Shown: positions 46,771-54,805 of the stretch, one piece after another
Numbering within the stretch: the first letter of the stretch is position 1
Layout of the letters: every line of letters starts with the position of its first letter
Assembly (NCBI RefSeq): GCF_017312485.1
Contig: NZ_BMBA01000001.1
Coordinates: 1 to 64,000 of the forward strand
From: Clostridium zeae
Lineage (GTDB): Bacteria; Bacillota; Clostridia; Clostridiales; Clostridiaceae
Direction: 5' to 3'
DNA length: 64,000 nt
Translations under genes and position numbers: made by a program
The notes under the pieces: model-generated
What the model saw: the letters and a program-made list of their open reading frames with translations, nothing else
What the model was told of the DNA's origin: nothing
The model's database searches: none

Positions 46771-48144
46771 ATGATAGCATTTAAAGAAAATAAAAGTATC
46801 AAAGTATATTTTGATAAAAATGCTATAAAAGTAGTACTTTCTCTTGCTATGCCTGTAATTATAGAAAATATTCTGCAAGTCTTTTTAGGAACCACTGATA
46901 CTTATTTTGCAGGAAAACTTAATTCAAATGCTATCGCAGGAGTTGGGCTTACAAACTTAATAATGAATATATATATTTCCTTTTTTACAGCTGTAGGAGT
47001 TGGTACAACTGCGGTTGTTTCGAGGAATGTAGGTTTGAAAAATATAGATAAAGCTTCTGAAGCTGTCAAGCAATCAATATTACTTACAGTTATAATTAGT
47101 CTTATAATAGGAGTTATTAGCTTTATTTTTGCAAAACCAATACTAATGTTACTAGGTGCAAGAGCGGATGTACTAATTTATGCGCTACCATACTATATTA
47201 TTGTAGCTGTGCCTATAGTTTTTTTAGGTTTAATGCTTATATTATCAAGTGCATTGAGAGGTGCCGGAGATACAAAAACACCGATGAAAGTTACCGCTGT
47301 AGCGAACTTAATTAATATATTTCTGAACTATATTTTGATATTTGGTATTGGTAACTTTAAAGGATTAGGTATAATTGGTGGTGGGTTAGCTACTACAATT
47401 GCTAGAATTTTAGCTGTAATAATGCTGATGTATAAATTATATTTAGGAAAAAGTGTCCTACGATTAAGAATAAATCATTTTTGGAAGATCGATAAAAAAC
47501 TATTATTTTCAGTGTTTAACATAGGTGTTCCTGCTGGAATTGAAAAGTTAATAATGAGATTTGGTCAATTGGTTTATGGAGGAGTAATCATAACATTGGG
47601 TACTTCTTCTTATGTAGCTCATAACGTAGCTGGTACTATTGAAAGCTATTCTTACTTACCGGCTATGGGTTTTGGGGTTGCTGCCGCTACCTTAGTGGGG
47701 AATAATCTAGGAGCTGGAAAACCAGAAATGGCAAGAAAATATGCATTGATTTCAAACGTTTTGTCTACAATTTTAATGTGTACAGTTGGAATTATATTCT
47801 TTTTTCTTGCACCATATTTTGCAGAATTATTCAATGTAAATACGGAAATACGGAGTCTTGTAGTTTCAGTCCTCAGAATAATAGCGTTATTCCAACCCTT
47901 TCTATCACTTACAATGGTAATCGCAAGTGCATTACAAGGCGCAGGAGATACAAAATTTCCAATGTATTCAACATTAATTGGGGTTTGGGGCATAAGAGTG
48001 GTATTTGGATATATATTTGCAATTATCTTTAAATTTGGTCTTATAGGAATTTGGCTAGCCTATTCCCTTGATATAACCATACGAGGTATAATAATACTAT
48101 TAAGATTTTTAAAGGGAAGCTGGAAGGATATAAAGCTTGATTAA
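46771..48144 (+). CDS. MATE-family exporter under CsoR-type control
   Basis: 457 residues, about 12 helices. Motifs are VLSLAMPVIIENILQVFLGTTDTYFAGKL at the N-terminus, SSALRGAGDTKTPMK in the middle and its second-half echo ASALQGAGDTKFPMY, the twin LRGAGDT/LQGAGDT signature of NorM/DinF-like MATEs. It is only loosely related to the MATE at 10884. It is first in an operon with a CsoR-family repressor and a C/G-tract operator, which suggests that metal, sulfide or electrophile stress induces it. The exported compound is unknown. Confidence 0.9.
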   Translation: MIAFKENKSIKVYFDKNAIKVVLSLAMPVIIENILQVFLGTTDTYFAGKLNSNAIAGVGLTNLIMNIYISFFTAVGVGTTAVVSRNVGLKNIDKASEAVKQSILLTVIISLIIGVISFIFAKPILMLLGARADVLIYALPYYIIVAVPIVFLGLMLILSSALRGAGDTKTPMKVTAVANLINIFLNYILIFGIGNFKGLGIIGGGLATTIARILAVIMLMYKLYLGKSVLRLRINHFWKIDKKLLFSVFNIGVPAGIEKLIMRFGQLVYGGVIITLGTSSYVAHNVAGTIESYSYLPAMGFGVAAATLVGNNLGAGKPEMARKYALISNVLSTILMCTVGIIFFFLAPYFAELFNVNTEIRSLVVSVLRIIALFQPFLSLTMVIASALQGAGDTKFPMYSTLIGVWGIRVVFGYIFAIIFKFGLIGIWLAYSLDITIRGIIILLRFLKGSWKDIKLD

Positions 48145-48190
48145 GATCTTAAGAAAATAATACTTATTAAAGTTTTAGGGAGAACTGCAA

Positions 48191-48469
48191 ATGGAAAATC
48201 ATAACCACAATCATCCCAGTCAAAAGCAAGTAATAAATAGACTTTCAAGGATAATTGGTCATGCTGAGGCAATTAAAAGAATGTGTGTTGAAGAAAAAGA
48301 TTGCAGCGAAATATTAATTCAGATTGCTGCTGTTAAATCTGCTTTAAATAATGTAGGGAAAATAATTTTACAAGATCACATAAATCATTGCATTATTGAT
48401 GCCGCTAAAAATGATGATGAAGAAGCCTTAGTAAAACTAAATAATGCAATTGAGAAATTTTTAAAGTGA
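48191..48469 (+). CDS. csoR: CsoR/RcnR/FrmR-family metal- or thiol-sensing repressor
   Basis: 92 residues, all-helical. It begins with a His-rich MENHNHNHP. The fold signature LSRIIGHAEAIKRMCVEEKDC..ILIQIAAVKSAL is clear. Cys38, His63 and Cys67 match the spacing of the copper(I) site (Cys, then His 25 residues later, then Cys 4 on) of CsoR. This supports copper sensing, although persulfide sensing by CstR-like proteins uses two of the same cysteines. It is 46 bases after the MATE gene in the same operon. No copper ATPase or chaperone gene is nearby. Confidence 0.88.
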   Translation: MENHNHNHPSQKQVINRLSRIIGHAEAIKRMCVEEKDCSEILIQIAAVKSALNNVGKIILQDHINHCIIDAAKNDDEEALVKLNNAIEKFLK

Positions 48470-48494
48470 GATAACAATGAATATCTCACTTTTT
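48463..48494 (+). terminator. Terminator overlapping the csoR stop codon
   Basis: AAAGTGAGATA pairs exactly with TATCTCACTTT across eight bases and ends in a T-run. The 5' arm contains the TGA stop. Confidence 0.85.
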
Positions 48495-48518
48495 GAATTT
48501 TATTGATATTAAAGCGCT

Positions 48519-48722
48519 GTGTTAAAATAAAGTTGTTATGCATCCGATGCTTTAATGAGCTACGCAAAGAATTAATATGATTTTGTCATATTCCATGGCT
48601 AAAACTGTAAACTCACTACGTTCGAACAGTACAGTTTTTAACGCCATTCCATCTGAAAAAATCATTTAATTCTAATAGCTCGCTCATATAGCATCTCCTT
48701 CATAACCACTTTATTTTAACAA
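48519..48722. repeat. Full ORF-bearing palindromic repeat (about 204 bp)
   Basis: Two imperfect arms of about 75 bp (TGTTAAAATAAAGT.GTTATG at both ends in opposite orientation) flank a central hairpin (about 48601-48640, AAAACTGTA/TACAGTTTT). Half copies occur at 28009-28083 and 20806-20875. Size, palindromy and dispersal fit a non-autonomous mobile element. The rest of 48723-48890 shows nothing notable. Confidence 0.7.
48616..48687 (-). CDS. Small ORF of 23 residues inside the palindromic repeat
   Basis: ATG at 48687 with AAGGAGATGCTAT in front encodes MSELLELNDFFRW and then NGVKNCTVRT. The first 13 codons and the ribosome site match the ORF at 28044-28115. The tail is read from the central hairpin. 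Whether it is translated is unknown. Confidence 0.4.
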   Translation of the reverse strand: MSELLELNDFFRWNGVKNCTVRT

Positions 48723-48890
48723 TATTCTTAAACATATCCTAAGTTTTTTCTATAATATTACTTAGTGAAATTTCGGAAGACTTTTTATCTGATAAAGATT
48801 AAAATAGATACATATCTACATTACTTAGTTGTTTATATATCAAATATTTTTATATTAAAGTAAAGATATATTAATAGGAGGTTCAAAGCT

Positions 48891-49367
48891 ATGAATAGCG
48901 GTTGTTTTAATAGTGAAATTGGGGTTTTATTAATAGAAGATGATGGAACAGCAATTACAAAAATATGTTTTGCTAAGGAAAATGGAAATACAATTACAGA
49001 TGAAGTACAAAGTCCATTATTTAAAAGGGCCGTAGCTCAATTGCAAGATTATTTTAATGGAAAAACTTTTGTTTTTGATTTGCCACTAAATCCAAAAGGA
49101 ACAGCTTTTCAGAAGCAAGTTTGGAAAACCTTGAATGAAATTCCTTATGGAGAAACAAAAAGCTATGGAGAAATTGCTAAAATAATAAAAAATGAAAAAG
49201 CAGCGAGAGCTATTGGAATGGCTAATAATAAAAATCCTATAATGATAATCATACCTTGTCATAGAGTGATTGGTTCTAACGGCAGTTTGGTTGGATATGC
49301 AGGAGGAATTGATGTAAAGAGAAAACTTTTAGATATGGAGAGTGAATATGCAAAGTGTAAGGACTAA
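48891..49367 (+). CDS. ogt: Methylated-DNA-protein-cysteine methyltransferase
   Basis: 158 residues. The acceptor motif IPCHRVIG has Cys123, and the preceding KAARAIGMANNKNP carries the HTH with the Arg finger. The enzyme takes alkyl groups from O6-alkylguanine irreversibly. It is first in an operon with a 3-methyladenine glycosylase (the next gene overlaps it by 20 bases) and an AdaA-type activator. AGGAGG precedes the ATG. Confidence 0.93.
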   Translation: MNSGCFNSEIGVLLIEDDGTAITKICFAKENGNTITDEVQSPLFKRAVAQLQDYFNGKTFVFDLPLNPKGTAFQKQVWKTLNEIPYGETKSYGEIAKIIKNEKAARAIGMANNKNPIMIIIPCHRVIGSNGSLVGYAGGIDVKRKLLDMESEYAKCKD

Positions 49368-49974
49368 AAACTTTGAGTATGGAGAAAGGGAAATACAATA
49401 CCTTAGAAGTGTTGATGAAAATTTAGAAAAAGCTATTGATAAATTAGGGAAAATAGAACGTGTAGTTATACCAGATTTATTTGCAGCCCTTATACATGCT
49501 GTAGTAGGGCAGCTTATATCTACAAAGGCAGTGAATACTATTTGGAACAGAATGCAAGACAGGTTTGGTGCGATAACTGCTGAAAATATATCAAAACAAG
49601 ATGCAGAAGATATTCAAGCTTGTGGTATAACAATGAAAAAGGCTAATTGTATAAAGGACATATCAAAGAATATTTATGATGGAAACTTTAATTTAGAAGA
49701 GCTTTATACGTTAGGGGATAAAGAAATAATTAAAAGACTTTCATCATTAAAGGGAATAGGTACATGGACAGCAGAAATGCTTTTAATAAATTGTTTGGAA
49801 AGACCAGATGTAATGAGTTTTGGGGATTTAGCTATTAGAAAAGGCATTATGAAGTTATATAATCTTTCAGATCTTACAAAGACGCAGTTTGAAATATATA
49901 GAAAGAAGTTCTCACCTTATGGTTCTGTAGCTTCAATTTATTTATGGAAAATAGCTGCAATTAGTGATTTGTAG
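49348..49974 (+). CDS. DNA-3-methyladenine glycosylase, HhH-GPD (AlkA-like)
   Basis: 208 residues. The core shows AALIHAVVGQLISTKAVNTIW, the HhH hairpin LSSLKGIGTWTAEMLLINC, and a following conserved Asp in FGDLAIRKGIMKLY (GD.A.R). There is no iron-sulfur cluster. It removes alkylated purines. It begins inside the ogt gene; the ATG at 49348 is chosen because GGAG lies seven bases upstream, while a GTG two codons earlier is too close to it. Confidence 0.9.
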   Translation: MQSVRTKNFEYGEREIQYLRSVDENLEKAIDKLGKIERVVIPDLFAALIHAVVGQLISTKAVNTIWNRMQDRFGAITAENISKQDAEDIQACGITMKKANCIKDISKNIYDGNFNLEELYTLGDKEIIKRLSSLKGIGTWTAEMLLINCLERPDVMSFGDLAIRKGIMKLYNLSDLTKTQFEIYRKKFSPYGSVASIYLWKIAAISDL

Positions 49975-50000
49975 AATGGGTATCTTAAAAGAGGTAAACT

Positions 50001-50582
50001 ATGAAATTAACAGATAAGGATAAATGGAACATAATAATAAGTTGTGATAGTTCTTATGATGGAATATTTTATTATGGAGTTCTAAGTACAAAAATATACT
50101 GCAAACCATCATGTAAATCGAAGAAACCTTTGCAGAAAAATGTGGTTTTCTTTGATAGTAGCGATGAAGCAGCTACCTATGAGTTGCGACCTTGTAAAAG
50201 ATGTAGACCAGATTTAATAGATTTTAATCCTTTAGATGATATTCTAGAAAATGCTAAAAATATATATGATACATATTTTTTTAATAAAGAAAAGTTGAAT
50301 TTGGAGATCAGAAGTCTAGGAATAAGTCAAAATCAGCTAATACAACTTTTTAATGAAAAATATAGCATGACACCTATAGAATACGTAAATAAATTAAGAA
50401 TAGAAAAGGCTAAACAATTGTTATTGAATTCATGTGCTAAAGATGAGAATTTAATTATTTCAGATATTGCAATGAAATGTGGATTTGGTAGTATTTCTAC
50501 TTTTTATCACTTCTTTAAAAGGTATGTTAAAGAAAGTCCAAAGGAATATAGAAATAGAGCAGTAGCAAATTATAAAAAATAG
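50001..50582 (+). CDS. adaA: AdaA-type methylphosphotriester-responsive activator
   Basis: 193 residues. The N-terminal Ada zinc domain has Cys34 and Cys38 (IYCKPSCKSKKP) and the pair in RPCKRCRPD. The C-terminal AraC HTH pair spans about 100-190 (SDIAMKCGFGSISTFYHFFKRYVKESPKEYRNR). It accepts a methyl group from damaged DNA phosphate and then activates transcription, probably of this operon. It is separate from the methyltransferase, as in Bacillus AdaA and AdaB. Confidence 0.92.
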   Translation: MKLTDKDKWNIIISCDSSYDGIFYYGVLSTKIYCKPSCKSKKPLQKNVVFFDSSDEAATYELRPCKRCRPDLIDFNPLDDILENAKNIYDTYFFNKEKLNLEIRSLGISQNQLIQLFNEKYSMTPIEYVNKLRIEKAKQLLLNSCAKDENLIISDIAMKCGFGSISTFYHFFKRYVKESPKEYRNRAVANYKK

Positions 50583-50590
50583 ATTAATAG

Positions 50591-50622
50591 AAAAGAAGCG
50601 AACAAATTTGTTCGCTTCTTTT
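50591..50622. terminator. Bidirectional terminator between adaA and the ABC exporter
   Basis: A 32-bp perfect palindrome with centre AAATTT and A4/T4 ends (arms AAAAGAAGCGAAC), shared by the two convergent operons. Confidence 0.9.
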
Positions 50623-51446
50623 TATTGGTGCGGATTAAAAACTTTAACTTTTGAGAAGTCAGCTTTATTAAATTGTATTACGCAAAGTATAAAGAAAATT
50701 AATCCCATACCTAATATAATGAATAGACCGAAGTAAGGTCTTATGATAAATCCATTTACATCAAAGGCAACTCCTGCTTTAATTAAACTATCGGTTGAAA
50801 AGTTATCCATTTTTAAGCTTATATATCTAAAGATTGAAGTTGTATAAGTAAGTGGATTTAAGTATACAAGAGGGCGTAAAAGCTTAGGCATAACAGTAGT
50901 TGGAATATATGCACCTGATAAAAAAGTTAAAGGCATTGTAAATAAAGTAATTATAACTTGGAATGCGGCTGAATTTTTTGCAATTGAAGCTAAGTAGAGT
51001 CCTATGGAGCCAAAGGTTACGCCAACTGCAATCATCACCCCTGTCATTTCTAAAAATTGAAGTATATCGATTTTTAGCCCCATAAATAGGGCAAAGATAA
51101 TTACAAGTATTCCTTGAAGCACTGCTATTATTGCAGAAGAAAGTACTTGTCCAATTGAAATTTGCCATCTTGCAACAGGTGAGACAATAATCTCTTTCAT
51201 AAAGCCCATAGATATATCTTCAATTATATTAGTAGAATTGCTTAAAGCTGACTGAAAAACAGTCATTATTATTATTCCAGAAATAAGGTAGTTTAAAGGT
51301 TGTTCAACTCCTGTAGTTGATGCTTTCATTACGAATGAGAATATAAATAAGAAAAATCCTGACATAAAAATAGAAGCAAAAAATCTTATTTTATCTCTAG
51401 TAAAATTAGTTAGGTTTCTTTGTATTATAGCAATCATTCCACGCAT
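50622..51446 (-). CDS. ABC-2 type exporter permease
   Basis: 274 residues with six membrane helices. The DrrB/NodJ-type pattern GIIIMTVFQSALSNSTNIIEDISMGFMKEIIVSP and the later TMPLTFLSGAYIPTTVMP loop are typical of drug and antibiotic exporters. Its ATG overlaps the stop of the ATPase gene by one base (TAATG), so the two are translationally coupled. Confidence 0.92.
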   Translation of the reverse strand: MRGMIAIIQRNLTNFTRDKIRFFASIFMSGFFLFIFSFVMKASTTGVEQPLNYLISGIIIMTVFQSALSNSTNIIEDISMGFMKEIIVSPVARWQISIGQVLSSAIIAVLQGILVIIFALFMGLKIDILQFLEMTGVMIAVGVTFGSIGLYLASIAKNSAAFQVIITLFTMPLTFLSGAYIPTTVMPKLLRPLVYLNPLTYTTSIFRYISLKMDNFSTDSLIKAGVAFDVNGFIIRPYFGLFIILGMGLIFFILCVIQFNKADFSKVKVFNPHQ

Positions 51447-52360
51447 TATAGTCGAATCTCCTTTCCAGTTATAGCTAAGAATACATCATTTAATGTTCCT
51501 TTTTTTGTTTCAAAATCTATTATTTCATTCTTGAATCTAGAGGTCATCTCTAATATAGTGTCTAATTTGCTGGAGTGAATTGTAAATATATCATTATCAA
51601 AATCATAATCTATTGAATTGTTCTTTAAATGCTCAATAAGTTCTGCAATTTTTGAAGTTTTAATTTTAGTTATGTTGGAAGTATATTCTTTTTTTAGATT
51701 ATACGGAGTATCGAAGGCAACTATCTTACCATGATCCATTATTGCAACTTTGTCACAGATTTCAGCTTCATCCATATAGTGAGTAGTCAAAAATATTGTT
51801 ATATTTTTTTGTTTTTGAAGTTTATAAATATACTCCCATATATTGGCTCTTGTTTGTGGATCAAGTCCTGTTGTAGGTTCATCTAAAAATAAGACCTTAG
51901 GATAGTGAACAAGACCTCTAGCTATTTCTACTCTTCGCTTCATACCACCTGAAAGACTTTGTACTGGAGCTTTTCGCCATTCCACTAAATCAACTAAATC
52001 TAGAACAAAATCAATCCTGCTTTTTATATCTTTTTTAGGAACATTGTAAAATTCACAATGAAACTTTAAATTTTCTTCAACAGTGAGTTTTCCATCCAGA
52101 GTACTATCTTGAAAAACAATACCGATACTATTTCTTACTTTGCTCTTATTTTCAGAAACTTCATAACCATTTATTTTTAAAACTCCTTCCGACTTATCAA
52201 CTATTGTACAAAGTGTATTTATAGTTGTACTCTTTCCGGCACCGTTTGGTCCAAGAAATGCAAATATTGAACCTTCTGCTACCTCGAAGGAGATATCATC
52301 TACTGCTTTAAAATCGCCATATTTTTTTGTGAAATTTTTTACTTCTATTATGTTATTCAT
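51446..52360 (-). CDS. ABC exporter ATP-binding protein (DrrA-like)
   Basis: 304 residues. Walker A GPNGAGKS near residue 37, Q-loop FQDSTLDGKL, signature SLSGGMKRR, and Walker B VLFLDEPTTGLDP. The long C-terminal part (about 215-304) is as in DrrA. It forms a two-gene exporter with the permease. It is divergent from a two-component system 330 bases away, the usual arrangement for inducible antimicrobial resistance exporters. CAGGAGG precedes the ATG. Confidence 0.93.
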   Translation of the reverse strand: MNNIIEVKNFTKKYGDFKAVDDISFEVAEGSIFAFLGPNGAGKSTTINTLCTIVDKSEGVLKINGYEVSENKSKVRNSIGIVFQDSTLDGKLTVEENLKFHCEFYNVPKKDIKSRIDFVLDLVDLVEWRKAPVQSLSGGMKRRVEIARGLVHYPKVLFLDEPTTGLDPQTRANIWEYIYKLQKQKNITIFLTTHYMDEAEICDKVAIMDHGKIVAFDTPYNLKKEYTSNITKIKTSKIAELIEHLKNNSIDYDFDNDIFTIHSSKLDTILEMTSRFKNEIIDFETKKGTLNDVFLAITGKEIRL

Positions 52361-52690
52361 AATTTATAGCCTCCTGATTAAATTTTCTTCATGAGCATAT
52401 AGTAAAGCTTAATTTTAAACTTATACTAAAGCATTTTTAAAGATTTTATAAAGAATTTTAAAATCTTCTTAAATTTTCTATAAAATAAAAAAACTATTAT
52501 TATTAAAGCTTTGCAAGTATAATCTTAATGAATGGGTAGGTGTAAAATATATTCTACTAAAAGTAAGTAAGAGACCTAAATTAGTTTTATATTTCAATTA
52601 ACTTTATAAAATCTTTATAATTAGTTTAAGGTATTTTTAATAATAACTTTTACAATGATTTTATAAAATAAAAATTAGTAGGTGAACATC
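52361..52690. promoter_or_regulatory. Divergent control region with a direct repeat
   Basis: AT-rich region between the exporter and the sensor kinase. CTTTATAA at 52602-52609 is repeated at 52613-52620, an 11-base period expected for an OmpR-type regulator dimer on one face of the helix. I cannot place -35 and -10 boxes with confidence. Confidence 0.4.
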
Positions 52691-53899
52691 ATGAAAAATA
52701 ATAGATGGATCAAGAAAATAATCTATAAAACAAGTAGGCGGATTAGAGAACACAAAGAAATGCATGAGAAGCAGCATCAGCTACATAGGGAATACCAAAG
52801 AAAAATTCATGATATGAATCATTTCTATAGGCATAATAACGAATTTGAAAGATATAGAAATCATATAAAGTACTCTAGACCTTTTATAGTAGTTTTTAAC
52901 TTAATCATATGGTTTCTAATATTTCGGTTTTTAGGAATTAAAACATTGAGTGTTATTTTTGCGTTACTAGTTAGCATTGGAGGATTAGTTGAATTTTTCT
53001 TTCTTGCTAATTTAGAAAAAAGAATTTTTAAGCCAATAAATCAGCTTAAAGATGGAGTAGAAGAAGTTGCTAAAGGTAACTATGATATAAAGGTTGATTG
53101 TGAAATCGAAAACGAGATTGGAGTTTTAGTAAAATCCTTTAATGAAATGGTTAATAAGCTAAAAGAAGGTGAAGTGCTAAAACAACAATATGAAGAGAAT
53201 AGAAAATCCCTCATTGCAAATATTTCTCATGATTTAAAAACTCCAATTACATCAATACAAGGTTATATTGAAACTATGGCTGATAGAAATGATATTCCTG
53301 TGGAAACAGTAAATAAGTATCATCAGATTATATATAATAATGCAGCCTATATGAATAAACTTATAGATGATTTATTTCTATTTTCAAAATTAGATATGCA
53401 AAAACTGGAGTTTGATTTTCAAGATATAAGTATCAAAGAGTTTATGGCTGATCTAATGGAGGAGTTTAATTTTGAACTTGAAGATAGGTCAATAGCCTTT
53501 AATTACGAAGATAATTTAATTAGGAAACTTGAAGTGAAGATAGACTTAAAAAGAATTCACCAAGTCTTTAGAAATATAATCGGAAATGCAATTAAATATG
53601 GAAATGAAAAAGGTCTACAAATAAATGTAAGATTGTATGAGAAAGATAATTTTATACAAATTGATATTATGGATAATGGACCTGGTATACCGGAAGATAA
53701 ATTACCGTATATCTTTGATAGGTTCTATAGAATTGATTATGCTAGAACAAAAAACTTGATGAGTACAGGACTAGGACTGGCAATATCTAAAGAGTTAGTT
53801 GAAGCACATAGTGGAAAAATTAAAGTAAGCAGTAGACAAGGTGAAGGAACCTGCTTTACTATAATACTTCCTGAAAAAGAACATATAAAGGGAGAATAA
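52691..53899 (+). CDS. HAMP-containing sensor histidine kinase
   Basis: 402 residues. A very basic His-rich N-terminus (residues 1-60) leads to two closely spaced helices (about 62-105) with almost no outer loop. HAMP follows (about 105-160), then HisKA with IANISHDLKTPITS (His180), and an ATPase domain with GNAIKYG, DNGPGIPEDK and STGLGLAISKEL. The short outer loop suggests sensing within the membrane, as in exporter-linked kinases. ATG 52691 is preferred over GTG 52682, which lies in the ribosome site. Confidence 0.9.
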   Translation: MKNNRWIKKIIYKTSRRIREHKEMHEKQHQLHREYQRKIHDMNHFYRHNNEFERYRNHIKYSRPFIVVFNLIIWFLIFRFLGIKTLSVIFALLVSIGGLVEFFFLANLEKRIFKPINQLKDGVEEVAKGNYDIKVDCEIENEIGVLVKSFNEMVNKLKEGEVLKQQYEENRKSLIANISHDLKTPITSIQGYIETMADRNDIPVETVNKYHQIIYNNAAYMNKLIDDLFLFSKLDMQKLEFDFQDISIKEFMADLMEEFNFELEDRSIAFNYEDNLIRKLEVKIDLKRIHQVFRNIIGNAIKYGNEKGLQINVRLYEKDNFIQIDIMDNGPGIPEDKLPYIFDRFYRIDYARTKNLMSTGLGLAISKELVEAHSGKIKVSSRQGEGTCFTIILPEKEHIKGE

Positions 53900-53903
53900 G
53901 GTT

Positions 53904-54593
53904 ATGAAGATTTTAATTATAGAAGATGACATAAATATAGCTGAGATGGAAAGAGATTTTTTACAACTAAATGGGTATAACGCTGAAATTGTTCAGGATG
54001 GTACAGAAGGGTTAAAAATGGCCTTAACAGGACATTATGAAGTTATTATTGTTGATTTGATGCTTCCTGGTAAAAGTGGATATGAGATAACTAAAGAGAT
54101 AAGAAAAAGTCTCGAAATTCCTATCATAGTAGTGTCGGCTAGAACTGAAGATATAGATAAGATAAGGGTTTTAGAATTTGGAGCAGATGATTATATGACT
54201 AAACCATTTAGTCCAGCAGAATTGACAGCTAGAATTAAGTCCCATATAAATAGATACAATAGGCTAAAAGGGAATATGGAAGCTAAAGAACTTATAATTA
54301 GAGGTGGTCTTGAAATAAATATTTCATCTCACAGAGTTTCAGTATATAGCAAGGAAATTCAGCTTACCTCAAAAGAATATTCAATATTATTATTACTAGC
54401 ATCTAATCCTAATGTTGTTTTTACTAAAGAGCACATCTTTGATAAAATTTGGGGAGATGAATTTTTTGGAGATACAGCCACAGTACCTGTACATATCCAA
54501 AAGATAAGAAAAAAAATCGAAAAAGATCCATCTAATCCTGAATTTATTGAAACCTTATGGGGAACTGGTTATAGGTTTAAACAAAGTAAGTAG
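53904..54593 (+). CDS. OmpR/PhoB-family response regulator
   Basis: 229 residues. The receiver has IIEDD, phosphoacceptor Asp51 (VIIVDLMLPGKSG), and Lys in DDYMTKPF. The C-terminal winged helix includes LTSKEYSILLLLASNPNVVFT and the wing near TLWGTGYRF. It follows the kinase gene by four bases, in the less common kinase-first order. It probably controls the divergent exporter. Confidence 0.93.
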   Translation: MKILIIEDDINIAEMERDFLQLNGYNAEIVQDGTEGLKMALTGHYEVIIVDLMLPGKSGYEITKEIRKSLEIPIIVVSARTEDIDKIRVLEFGADDYMTKPFSPAELTARIKSHINRYNRLKGNMEAKELIIRGGLEINISSHRVSVYSKEIQLTSKEYSILLLLASNPNVVFTKEHIFDKIWGDEFFGDTATVPVHIQKIRKKIEKDPSNPEFIETLWGTGYRFKQSK

Positions 54594-54805
54594 CACCTAA
54601 AATTCAATAACATATTTTTATTCTTTAATTCTTTGAAGGTCTGAATAAGGATAAAGATTAAGTAACAAATTACTTGTTAAAGCTGTAAATTTAGATTGAA
54701 TTACTTCACTCTTTATTATAAAATTATGTAAATGGATTAATATACATATTTATAAAAAAGTTACAAATCAACATAATGAGGATTTTATGTGTAGAGGTGA
54801 AGATT

